A model generated the notes under the pieces. The model was not told where the DNA came from. It searched no databases and was given only the letters and a program-made list of their open reading frames with translations. A DNA stretch of 64,000 bases from Stercorarius parasiticus (taxonomy: Eukaryota > Chordata > Aves > Charadriiformes > Stercorariidae). The position numbers and the translations under genes were made by a program. Of the stretch, positions 36,001 to 47,431 are shown in pieces (within the stretch, counting starts at the first letter, position 1; every line of letters begins with the position of its first letter). The DNA lies in assembly GCA_013396915.1 (NCBI GenBank), contig VWZL01000601.1:393356-457355 (forward strand), in the 5' to 3' direction.

Positions 36001-37566
36001 ATGCGTCCTTGCACCTGGACCTGAGAGCGTAGTTTCTTAGACATAGTTCTCCCCATGTGATCTATGTTTGTCTTCCTTGTATAGGGTAACATAAGCAATT
36101 TGATCTTGTCTTTGATTCATTCCAAGAACCAGAATCACTGAAAATGCACTTTCAAATGAAAGAATAAGATCATTATATCTCAAATGGATGTCCTGTCCCA
36201 ATCAGTTCTTAAAAACAAGAAATCAGAGCTCCAGGTTTTGTTCTGAGAAAGCATTCTGAACACCTCCTGTCTTTCCCAGTTCATTGAAAAAAAAAAACCC
36301 ACAAAGTCTCACATCTCACTGTCACGGTACAGCAGTTTTGTGTACGTCTTACAAAATTGCATTTGGTATTTTATGTTATAGTCATGGATAATTTTCATTT
36401 AAGTCTTTGTATTTTTAGTAATCTAATATTTATTCTACTTCTTTTTTTCATTTTGGCATGTAGTGGAAAAGGAGCTTCCTCTTAGTTAAATTATGCTGGA
36501 ACGAAGAGTAATAAAGCTGGAATTGCATTGCGAATTTCATCCCAAAGTATTCACAATTGCTTTAGAAGTTTCTCAAAACAACACACAAACTAGATCACCT
36601 TTTGCTGAGGCAGAGGCTGTTTCAAGACAGTATGTGCCAACTGTCTTATGCCACATGAACATTTATCTAAGAGTTACCAGGGCAGATTCAGCTTTCAGTT
36701 ACACTGAAGAAACTGTAAGACTGCTGCATTGGTGAGAGACTAATGTCTCTAAGAATTGAAAATATATTTTTGCAATTGGAGTGTAAGTCAGCATATAGAA
36801 ATTGATAAACCTGCACATACTAACCAATGAATTATTTATGAATCACGATTAAGATCCTGATCAGGCACAAATCAAAATGATTTCAGATCAGATCATCTTC
36901 AATTTTATATCTCATCAAAAATGAAGCATTGCTTTTTCCTTACAAGAGGGAGTCAGTGTTTTGCATTCCCATCTGTGACCTTCTACTGATTGTTACAAGA
37001 CCCCAGCAAAGGTGTTATTCTCAAGAGCTTAAAATCAAAGTAAATGTCCAGAATTACAATAGAAAATTTCTAATGAAACTGGAATTATTCCCTCTTAAAG
37101 ATTGTAAGCCTCCTATCTCATGATAAGACTCTTAAGGCAGGAAGAACATGCAATGGTCTTCACTCATCTGTGTAAATAGGTCCTTTCAATAGCCTGAAAA
37201 AAATTATATGTTCTGTTTTTATTTGTTCATGCTTCTTTGCCCGAACGTGCTTCTTTGCACCATAGATCAAGTTGTTGGTATGGCAGACCTATACCAAGCT
37301 GATACAAACCAATCCTACATATGCCTACACAGCATGCCTCAGTTGAGATTTGTAGTAGAAATATTAAGATTGATATGAATGCAGGTTGAATGAGAATTTA
37401 GGTGTGTGAAAACACTAGAAGGAATAGCAATGATGAGATATATATATGGACAGATGCTGATGGCACCTAATTAGCAGGTTATCAAGATCACAGCACACTA
37501 CTTACAGCTTCTTAAGACACTTAGACAGTGAAAGACTTAAACAGCCTAAAAGACAGATTGAACTTC

Positions 37567-37607
37567 TGTATTGCTCTGGAAATCGAACACTGTATTGCTC
37601 TGGAAAT
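37567..37607. repeat. Tandem duplication, 24-bp period
   Basis: TGTATTGCTCTGGAAAT at 37567 recurs exactly at 37591, with 7 further bases separating the two copies. Confidence 0.88.
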
Positions 37608-38364
37608 TTACTGCCTGCCCCAGAGAAGGTGTTTGATCCTTAGTGCAGCGGGGCTGAATAGTGTGGAAGGATTGTTTTATGTATTTGATATGTGGTATTC
37701 CTTAGCACATATTGCACATTTTCTTCTGTTTACAGCAGAAGTGTACTATTGATTTATGCATGTTTGTAAGACTCTTTAAACCTCAGACCCTTCTGTGCAG
37801 ACCTTTCGGTAATCCTCCTTTTAATATTTGTGTTGTAGTCTGCATGTAAGTGTAGCGTTTTGCACATGTGCTTCTTAAACTGCATTTCATTTGAGGTTTT
37901 TTTAGACTTTTTTTTTTTTACATATCAACATCATTTTGAATTCTAATCTTGATTTACAACCTTTCCCCACAACAGCACATTTAGGTAAGAAAGCTTTAAC
38001 TATTATGCAGAGAAATCTTAAAATATGGTACAACATTGAATTATTTACTTAATATGAGATTAAATAAGATTAAATGAGGATAGGACATGAGTTGATTCTT
38101 CTCTATTAGTATACAATTTCTACCTTTTTTTGTGTAATCTTTGTTTTATCCCCTTATGCACAATAATATTCTTGCATCTTGGATCTTGCGCTTCCACTAA
38201 GAAATAAACTCACCTGATAGGAACTAGGATGACTTCCCTGGACTATGCTACCTCTTTGACATCTGAAGGTCAGGCCTATGTTGGATATAATATGGACTGG
38301 GGCTGTGGGTGTTTGATCCCAGCTGCTTCCAGCAGGGATTTAGCTTGGCATGCACCCAGAACCA

Positions 38365-38383
38365 GTGTGTGTATATATATATA
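38365..38383. repeat. (GT)n(AT)n microsatellite
   Basis: Short compound dinucleotide run, followed by an imperfect GTGCGTGTGC stretch. Confidence 0.8.
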
Positions 38384-39070
38384 AAAGTGAGCGTGCGTGT
38401 GCTTGTGAATGGGTGTTTCCCCTGCATTTGACAAATTTAACCACCTTGCTTCGTTTTTCTGCCCTCAATAAAACTTAACTGATTGTCACTTGAATCCACC
38501 TAGTTGGGTTTTTGAGTAACAGGAGAACAACTGCAAGATTATCCGCTGATACCACTGAGCTGCCAGGCCTATGGAGGCCTCAAGAGAGTATGGTAAAGAC
38601 TAGTTCTCCCTGAAATATGTAATAGGATTGACCAAATTATTTTGTTCAAAATTGTTTCACTGCAAAGTGGATTTAACTTTATCTTTTTGCTGAACCTATG
38701 TGACAGAACCTTTTTCAACCCTGTAGAACAAGCAGCCAGTGTGCTTATAATTATTCCACACCATGAAATATTGCTATGCATGTGTTTCCTTCTCCTCTCA
38801 TAATCTTTGCAATTAAAGGGGGAAAATAATTTTTAAGCAGTTGACCAGTGTTGTTGGAGGGGTTCCATATAAGTAAGCGTGTGGAATGTGTGTCTGAAAA
38901 ATCCCACAGGTCTTCTGCGAGGCACCATTTATTTGATTTGAAGGAGTTAACATCTAATTTCTTTAAACTGTTCTGAAAATCTAGTTTCCTATCATCTTTT
39001 TTCTCTTGAGTGAGGAGAACTCTTAAAGCAGTGAACAATTACACTATAATTATGTACTTATAAAAGCATA

Positions 39071-39102
39071 TAATTATATAAGTGTCTAATTATATGAGTA
39101 TC
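39071..39102. repeat. 16-bp tandem duplication
   Basis: TAATTATATAAGTGTC and TAATTATATGAGTATC lie head to tail and differ at two positions. The next bases (TAATATTA) start a third, degraded unit. Confidence 0.85.
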
Positions 39103-41601
39103 TAATATTATTATACTACAGGCCTGGCAAAATTGAGGAAGTCAGTTCACAATGCCTTTGCAGTGCACATCTGCAACTGAAGAGTCCTTTACAGTGCCTT
39201 GGGACAGAAGGTCTTGGAAAAAGAGGACTGGAATCATCAGAAAAAATGACTGTCAGTGCACCAAGAGTCCATACAGCCACCCCGTACTTTTTAGTAGGGT
39301 GTTGGGGATAGGCTTTCTGGATATTTGCATATTCATTTGTCCCTCCTCTGAATTAAACACTTGAACTTCAGGATAAAAATAAACTACTCCCAGAATTTTC
39401 AGATAACTTAAGGCAGGTCTTTCCAAGGTTACCCTTTTCTAGTATTAGAATATTGCAGTTTACAGGCTAAAAGAGAACTGCCCTATCCTCATAATAATTT
39501 TCATTCCTTTCACCTCATTTCTTTTTCTCATTTGCTCACTAAAATAACATGACTTTTTTCTTACCTTTTGAACTCAAAGGTGATGTGTTTTTCTGAATCC
39601 CGTCTTCCATTGATCAGTGGAAGGCATGTAAGAGAGCTGCTTAACTAGCCAGTATAGTAAATTCTTTTAATACTATATTTAATACAGACAGGTCTTTGAA
39701 CACAATTTAACTTGTCATCTTGCAAGAAAATTTTAGCTTTTCCTTATCTCCCTGTAACTATCTGTACATGGACCTGTATTACACAATATTTTACATAGAT
39801 AAAGGCTTTATATATTAAAATTGGGCAGTAGTTATTCATTTTGCCTCCACTTAACTAGTTATCAGTGTTCTTTCCCAGGCAAAACTAAATTGAAAAACAG
39901 AAGAACCTGATCCTGTTCCATCGAAGGCATTGGGAATTTTTCAATTGCCTTAAGTGGGATTTGGATTAAAACTGGAAGAATAATTACAGCATTGGTAGAT
40001 TTATATGAACAAACCTAATTTCATTTAAAAAAAAATCATAATTAGTGGACAGAGTAAGTGTAGTATATTTATTATATTTGAATCTTACCAATACATTTAT
40101 TACCAGGTCTCAAAATCTTAATTGAAAATTTAATTTAAATTAGCTTTCATGTGAACTATATTGAGGTTTGAAAATGTGCTAAATGACCATCTTCATTTTT
40201 AAATTCTGCTGTTTCTCTGAAAGCTCTATCAATTGTTAGAGAGCACTGGAGACCTATATGAAGTCCATCATATCGAAGCAGCTGAGCTGTGCAATGAAAG
40301 TCTTATGTAGTCTGGGATTTGCTAGTTAATTACATATTATTGTGAAGCAAATTCATTTATTTTAGCCTATCTCCAAGTGTGTGAACATGTGTCACTTCTC
40401 TATAAACTTCATTAGTTTTCATTACACAGAGGTCTGATACAATCTGATGGTCGTTCTTACCTCTGTATTGATTAGTAATGCTACATCATTTTGAAATACT
40501 GACGATTAAGGCTTTTTCTATGAGAGCTCATGAGCATATTGAGTTAGAATGTTTTCCATTAATTTTTTTCAGTAATAACCTTGGTCCATTTGAGACATTG
40601 CTTAATAGTCCATAACTCCTTCTTTAATAGGAAACAATAATTGATTTCTACTTGTACTTGAATACTGTAGGCTATAAATTTTAACACATTTAATACCCAG
40701 TTAATGATTTACCTTTGGAAATGCTAATGGAAGCAGAGTCTGGGCCATCGTTGTTTGCATATGTATCCTTGAAGATTTACAGGGTATTTACTCGAATCAT
40801 ATAGACTACAAAGGAACTAACCACTTTTTCTACAGGAAAAAATAAATAAATGAGGTACTTATACCTGACTTCTGTCCCCACAAGGTTTATGTGTGAGTCG
40901 TAGATATAGATGATCTATAAATATGATATTCACTCAGTGACAGCAAGATTCTCCTTAGAAGAGGACATGCAACCAACTATGAAAAGGTTAGTAATATATT
41001 CCAGTGTATCATTTTAGAAGTTGTAAAATTCGTACTATCAGCCTACAGCAAAAGCAGAGGCCTATAGCACCCATAAAGTGGCAGTAGAATAAACAAGATG
41101 CAATTACTGTTTTCTTGCTTTAGAACCAAAACGAAGTATACTAAACAGCATGACCAGTGACAGTACTTTGTAACATTGTAACTTTACTAACAACATGATC
41201 ATTAACAAGCATTTTGTAACACAGACAATCATAGATGTATAAATAATATGCACTTGCAAGAGGTCAAACAAAGACTTGGGATGGAATTGCACAAACGGGG
41301 TTCAGGAAATCGCCTGCAAGCAGTAAAATCTGCAAGATACAAAGAAAGGATGTAGAACAGGCCAATAACATCATCCCCTTTGCTTTTGCAGAGCAAGGCA
41401 AGAAGCAGGCTTGTTATCGCTAATTGTTTAAGTCTGTAGTGCTAAGGATTATTATTAAGTAAGAACCAGCCCTTGGCGATGTGTGTTGTTAATGAACATA
41501 AATCTAGTAAAATCCTTAAGTTTGAAATGGATCTGATTTATCAATCTCATATGATCTCTAAGTCCCTAACTGAGGTATGGATCATTCACCAAAAAAAAGA
41601 C

Positions 41602-41690
41602 GGGATGAGGTTGGAAGGACCTCTTGAGATCCTGTTGTCCACCTCCTCTTTTCAAGGAGGCCACCTAGAGCAGCTTGCCCAGGATGGGTT
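41602..41690 (-). mobile_element. Short CR1 3'-end fragment, minus strand
   Basis: The plus strand reads 'gaggttggaaggacctcttgagatcctgttgtccacctcc' and then 'ggccacctagagcagcttgcccagga'. This is the reversed 3' UTR of CR1 with its usual order of motifs. Only about 90 bases survive, and the terminal octamer is not visible. Confidence 0.75.
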
Positions 41691-42717
41691 GTTGTTGAGG
41701 TTGTATTCAGCTGCAACAAAGCTGTGCTGTAGGCAAGTTATGTGGAATTAGGCAGATCTTTCACAATTTCTTTGCTTGGAACATCTTGATTTTTTTCTTG
41801 CACATTTCGCTGCTCTACAGATGTCAGGAATTTACTGGGATGCGTAAAAAGCTGTTACTCCAAATGAATGAAATGGGTGGAGAATTGAGCTCCAAATACA
41901 GTAAGTCTGTATCTTTCTACTGGTTGAATAACGACAGATAAACTTGAAAGAAGTTCTGTTATTCTCTTTGTTTAGGATCCAAGTGTTAGCTTTGAATACT
42001 ACAGATGAGGTTCACTTTGTTTTAATTGAAAGGAAATTTACTACAACGTAAACTTATATTTCTGCTTGCCTTGTGACAGGCAAACAGAAGAGATTAAAAA
42101 TACTGCATGTGTAATGTCACTTTGCAAACTCATCTTTTCCCTAGAAGTTAGTCACTTGTGTGTGCTTTCTAATCTAGATACCTGATAGAAGATACAGTTC
42201 CCTAACATTGCTATTTGCTGAAAACTTAACTAGTTTTTGTTTCATTAAAATGAGACTCTCAGGTGCTGGGATTGGGGGGAGGGACAGCGAGGGGCAGGGG
42301 AATGGGACTGAAGAAGGAAGGGAGGGAGGAAGGAAGGAAGAAAAGAAAGAACAAACAAACATTGACAACAGTTTACAGTTTGGCAATTATATCTAATTGA
42401 ACATCCACAGTCACAAAAACTACTGATTGTATGTGAATCTGCAGGTCAGTGCTTGTATTTAAATAAGATTTGAGGAAGGACCAAGGTAGAAGGCAGAATG
42501 AAAATGAGTAACTGATTCACCTTCTCTAACAGTAACTTAAATCAATACGGAGAGATCGAGATAAAACAGTCAATCCAGTGCCCTGATAAGGGATGGATAA
42601 TGGAACACACAAAACAGATTGTTTATACTATTTTTCCTTAGCTTTATATCTGTTTCAGATTTGGAGAGCAGCCACTTTTAAATGTGCATTGACAGTCTCA
42701 TTGCAGTGTAAATAAAA
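41691..42717. other. Non-coding spacer with a G-rich and purine-rich tract
   Basis: No gene recognised. It contains the G-run cluster and purine tract at 42268-42351. Confidence 0.5.
42268..42351 (+). repeat. G-run cluster plus polypurine tract
   Basis: Six runs of three or more G lie within 42268-42306, enough for a G-quadruplex on the plus strand. They are followed by an uninterrupted 42-nt purine tract of GGAA/GGGA-type units (42310-42351). The combination could adopt non-B structure. No adjacent gene was recognised. Confidence 0.75.
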
Positions 42718-42960
42718 TCATAGTATCATAGAATAGTTTGAGTTGGAAGGGGCCTTTAAAGGCCATCTAGTCCAACCCCCCTGCAGTGAGCAGGGACATC
42801 TTCCACTAGATCAGGTTGCTCAGAGCCTCATCAAGCCTGGCCCTGAACGTCTCCAGGGATGGGGCCTCCACCACCTCTCTGGCCAACCTGGGCCAGTGTC
42901 TCACCAGCATCGCATTAAAAGATTTCTTCTTTATATCTGGTCTAAATCTACCCTCTTTTG
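42718..42960 (-). mobile_element. CR1 LINE 3' fragment, minus strand
   Basis: The plus strand begins with the reversed CR1 terminus ('tcatagaatagtttgagttggaagg...gtccaaccccc') and runs to about 42960. On the minus strand it encodes the ORF2 tail with R-F-R-P-D-I-K, then V-R-H-W-P-R-L-A-R-E-V-V-E-A-P-S-L-E, and it is open across this part. It is a younger-looking copy, 5'-truncated within the ORF tail. Confidence 0.93.
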
Positions 42961-45752
42961 AATGACGTGATATCTCTGTAGCTAAACATTTTAGATTAGT
43001 AAAATCAGCATCTAGTGCCTGTGAAATTCTCCAGTTTTTAACTTTGCATCCTAATAGTTCAAATATATCAGAAGCTGACATTTTATTGAAGTTTAGGTAA
43101 GCCCATGGCTTTAGATCCATAAAATTAAATTAAATCATACTAATGAGTTATGAAAATGATGTCGATGGTTGTGCAAGATTTTTGGAAGTGGTCTTCTATT
43201 CACCCTTTGATAAGATGGTGCTCAAAAGAACAAAAAAAAGCTCTGGGGATTTTTAATATTTTGGCGGTTTTGTCATTATGCTCACTGTTTTAAGGTTATT
43301 TTTTTCTACTTTGTTTTTGATATATTATAGCACTGAATTATTAAATAGATGAAAAATTGCATTCTACAATAGGATGGCAGTCTATTGATTAGGTCTTTTA
43401 ATTACTCAAACAATTTTTTGATGTTAGAATCTTTGTCTTTTTTTTTAATATTAAATTGGGACAAATATTTGTTGACTGTATTTTATAACCAAATCCTATT
43501 TTGGGACAAGCATTCAGCATGGTGATTTCTTGAGATCTCTCCCTGATCCATTTCTTGCACCTTTAATGTGATTTTCTTTCAGCAAGTTTAGTTACATCAG
43601 TTTTTCTGAAGGTCTGTTATGTCAGACTTATAGTTTGATTTTTTAAATGTGTTTTTCTGTTGAATTAGAATAGTACTATATAAAGATGCTTGACATATTT
43701 GTACTAACAATGGCAGCTCAAACTACCTGCAGCACATCTCCAGTGGCAAAGTGCTTTTGCTGAAATCACCTTGGAACATGATCTAATAGCCACAATTTTT
43801 TAGGAATCACTCATTTGAGTACTGGATAACTGTGGAAATAAATAGCTTTAGTCCTGAGTATCTGTTGTTTATTTCACAGTTGCATTTTATTATTCCTCAG
43901 AAGTTTACAAGGGAAAGAAGAGAGAAGTACTACTGGAGAAGTACATTATCTTTACACTAGATTCTTCACAATAATCATAGGCTTTGTGGTCACGTATGCT
44001 GACTGTAGCTCCTGAAATCCATAGAGAGTTGTTCCTTGTGAAAATTATAAATAACAAACATTTTTGGAGATTCACCATCAAAACACATAAATTGCTGCCC
44101 TCCTGAGTATGATTTTCTTTTTTTGAAACTAAACTGAAAAGGTAAAGCCATCCAAACAATTGGATCACAGCTGGTTGGTTTTATTTCATTTCAGATGAAG
44201 ACCAATTCATACCATTATTTATTTCAACTTTGAATTTATCCCAAGGACATCTTGTGCTTTCCTACATCTGCTTTTCTATAATGGCACAGTAGACTATTAC
44301 GGTTCATCAGCAGTCAGTCACTTAATCAGAAATGATGGATCGTCATTTGGCATTGAACCTGTGCTTTGGTTAGTGATGGCCAATTATTTTTGTAACCTTT
44401 CCTTAAAGACTGCATAAAGTGGAATGTTTTCTGTTTTTAGAGAAATCTCTCTTTTTTTTTTTTTTCTTCACAATCTGTTAAAAAGAAACCTTAGTGGTTG
44501 GCAGGTAGACTTTCTTTTGTTTGAATGAATTGTAACTCTAAACTGTAAGAGTCATTATGGGATCTGGGAATATTAAAGTTAAAATTAAGCAAGAACATTC
44601 AGAAACGTTTGGAGAAAAAAGGATAACAGCTTCTCCTGTCACAAAATATATATTATGAATGTACTGCATGTTATTTTGTGGAAAATCAGCTTTATTATAC
44701 TTAATCTTCAGACAGCTTTTTTTCTGGATGTTGTTCTGAGATATGGCAGACATGATAGTAATTAAAAGGGAAGAGGGGGATTAGGAAAAGTAAGGAATGA
44801 TAGCTGTTTCGATATTTCATTGCATTGTCTTATTTTTCTGTGAAATAGCATGTAAATACTATATAGAAGAAAAATGGACTCTGATAAGAACACCATATCT
44901 AGTGACAAAGGTGTTATCACTCTTTCTGGGTCACCAAGAAAACATCTGAAACACTTGATTCATTGGACTCAGACCTCTCCTCTATGGACAGCATTGGTGT
45001 GCTTCTGAGTTATTGTACCAAATGCCACTGTTTTGCCTGAGTGTAAACGAACAGGTTTCTTTAATGCTGGGTGGGGAGAATAATTTATCAGCATCAACAG
45101 AGCACTTTTATTTTCTTACCTGGCCCGAAAACTTCACTGGAAAACCTGCAGTGCGTTAGCTGCAGACAGATGTGTTTAACACAGCCTTTTGCAAACTTTT
45201 CAGTCTCACTCAGAGACAGGACAAAGTTCAGTTGTATTAGCAATATATCATATGAAGCTTAATTTGTTTTCAGTTGCAAAATAAAAAAACAGCAAAGGAC
45301 ATTTAATTCTGTAGACAAATTCCTCACCAAACTGGGTAGGATGTTTTTCTCCTGCTGCTACAGTGAAATAGGAAAATCTAGAAGTAACATGTACTGATGT
45401 ATGTGTAGACCTCACAGTGTTTACCATTTTTCTCCTTATTTTCAACATCTTCCCCCCACAAAGAAGGGAGTGGGGGGAGGAGAAAGAGAGAAGAAAAATC
45501 CCTATAAATTCCTATCATTTTGTAGCTTAAATTTGCTTTTATTTTATTTCAGATGTATCCTTCTTTAAAAAAGCACTGTGGGACGTGAAAGAGTTCCATC
45601 ATTTTATTTAATGGGTGTCAAAGACCACTTGCTTTTCATCTAGCTGCCCTAAGAAGATATTTGTCCTGTGGAACCACCTTCCATAGGATAGCTTCTACAT
45701 CAATTAATACACCTTGATCAGTAATGATAAGATACTTAAAATACATATTGGG
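42961..45752. other. AT-rich non-coding DNA
   Basis: No gene or repeat recognised other than a poly-T run at about 44452-44465. A strand-asymmetric stretch at about 45451-45497 runs from CCCCCC to a purine-rich GGGAGTGGGGGGAGGAGAAAG tract. Confidence 0.5.
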
Positions 45753-45993
45753 CACAAACTGAAATATGAGAAATTACATTGAAACATAAGGAAATACTTT
45801 TTTTTTTTTTTTTTTTTTACTGATAAAGCAGTCAAACATTGGAACAGGTTGCCAAGAAAAACAGCCTTTGGAGACATTCAAAACCTTACTGGCCATGGCC
45901 CTGGGCAACCTGGTTAATCAAGGGAGTTGAACTGGACAATTTCCAAAGGTCCCTTCCGACCTCAACTATTGCATGATTTTGTGTTTCTAAGAA
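45753..45993 (+). mobile_element. CR1 LINE 3' fragment, plus strand
   Basis: Begins with an ORF2-tail equivalent (cacaaactgaaatatgagaa...). It continues through 'aaacattggaacaggttgcc' and ends 'aaaggtcccttccgacctcaactattgcatgatt'. A normally short T stretch in the tail has grown to 21 T residues at 45798-45818. Old, 5'-truncated and non-coding. Confidence 0.9.
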
Positions 45994-46737
45994 TAAACAA
46001 AGTTGAAAACTGTGTAAGAGGAAGAAAGGAAACAGTTACACCTACCACCAAAATGCGTTGTTAATGAAAGGCAACAGTATGCCACTGTTACTACTGCTCA
46101 ATTCTTTGAAAGTAACATACAATTAAAACACAAGGGAAATCACTGAAAATCAGGCATTTTATCTAGATTTACCATTTAATCCTCTGTTCATTTTTCAGCA
46201 AACCAGTTTATTAGAACATATTTATTAATACCTAACCTTAGCGTTCCAAGAAAAGTAATGCTTTTATAATACTTAGCCATAAGTATTCCTATTTACTTGG
46301 CACCCATTATTCTTTATGTGAATAAGCAGATTTACTATTCTGATTGTGTATAACATGTTGGAGCTGTAAATAATGCCCACTATATGGAAATCGGAAATAG
46401 CTTTCCTGGAAGCTGTCCATGTTTGATTTGGTCTCATTAGAACCAACATTAATTCTTAAAGTACGGACTGACTGCAGATTTGTCCAAGTGATGTACTGAG
46501 GAAGGCTAGTTTGATGTTATCATAATATCAATGGCTATGTCACTGACATACCAAAAGTCTAAAGAAAAGGTAACTGCAGTTGCTTTGTACTAACTTAGTA
46601 ACTTGATAAACCTGCTAGGAAATAACTTCTTCCAACTTCTCCAACACCTCAACACCTGGGAAATACAACATCTGATGCTGAAGGACTCCAATTTTTGTTG
46701 TGATTTTGTTCTTTAGTAAATGAATTAATTAACCCAC
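45994..46737. other. Non-coding spacer between two plus-strand CR1 copies
   Basis: No feature recognised. Confidence 0.5.
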
Positions 46738-47431
46738 TGCCTTAAGGAGAAGCGCTTGGGGATATTAGCAGATGAAAAATTAGACCTGAGCCAGCAATCT
46801 GCACTTGCAGCTCAGAAAGCAAATTGCATCCTGGGCTGCATAAAAGGAAGCATGTGCAGATTGAGGGAGGTGATTCTGCCCCTCTGCTCCACTCTGGTGA
46901 GATCTCACCTGCAGTGCTGCATCCAGCTCTGGCATCCCCAGTACAAGACAGACGTGTAACTGTTAGAACAGGTCCAGAGGAACACTATGAAAATGATCTG
47001 GAACATCTCTCCTAAGAAGACAGGCAGAAAGAGTTGGGGTTGTTCTGACTGGAGAAGAGAAGGCTCCAGGGAACCCTTACTGTGGCATTTTGATATATAA
47101 AGGGCTTTATAAGAAAGATGCAGAGAGACTTTTTACCAGGGTCTGCAGTGACAGGACAAGGGGCAACGGTTTTAAACTGAAAGAGGGTAGCTTTAGCTTG
47201 GATATAAGGAATACATTTTTTTACAATGATGAGAGTGGTGAGGCACTGGAACAGGTTGCCCAGAGAAGTTGTGGCTGCCCCCTCCCTGGAAGTGTTCAAG
47301 GTCAGGCTGGATGGGGCTTTGAGCCACCTGGTCTAGTGAAAGATGTTCCTGCCCAGGGCAGGGGGGTTGGACTAGGTGATCTTTAAAGGTCCCTTCCAAC
47401 CCAAACTATTCTGTGTTTGTATGGTTCTTAT
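46738..47431 (+). mobile_element. CR1 LINE, RT C-terminus through 3' UTR, plus strand
   Basis: The longest single-orientation CR1 piece with a 3' end here. Frame 46756-46959 reads [12 protein letters not shown], then [11 protein letters not shown], then [10 protein letters not shown]. This is the thumb-side end of the CR1 reverse transcriptase. A stop follows, and frame-shifted homologous sequence runs on to the ORF tail at 47090-47386. The 3' UTR ends near 47431 with 'ccaacccaaactattctgtg', a degraded version of the usual terminal octamer. The catalytic RT core and endonuclease are missing. Confidence 0.95.

Larger units (their letters stand above)
33001..41601. other. Long AT-rich stretch without recognisable genes
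   Basis: No gene or interspersed repeat recognised in about 8.6 kb. Small-scale features are a poly-T run at 34122-34138, a 24-bp tandem duplication starting at 37567, a GT/TA run at 38365-38383 and a 16-bp tandem duplication at 39071-39102. A near-repeat of AGATTAAATA/AGATTAAATG lies near 38056. Open frames are short and motif-free. Confidence 0.5.
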
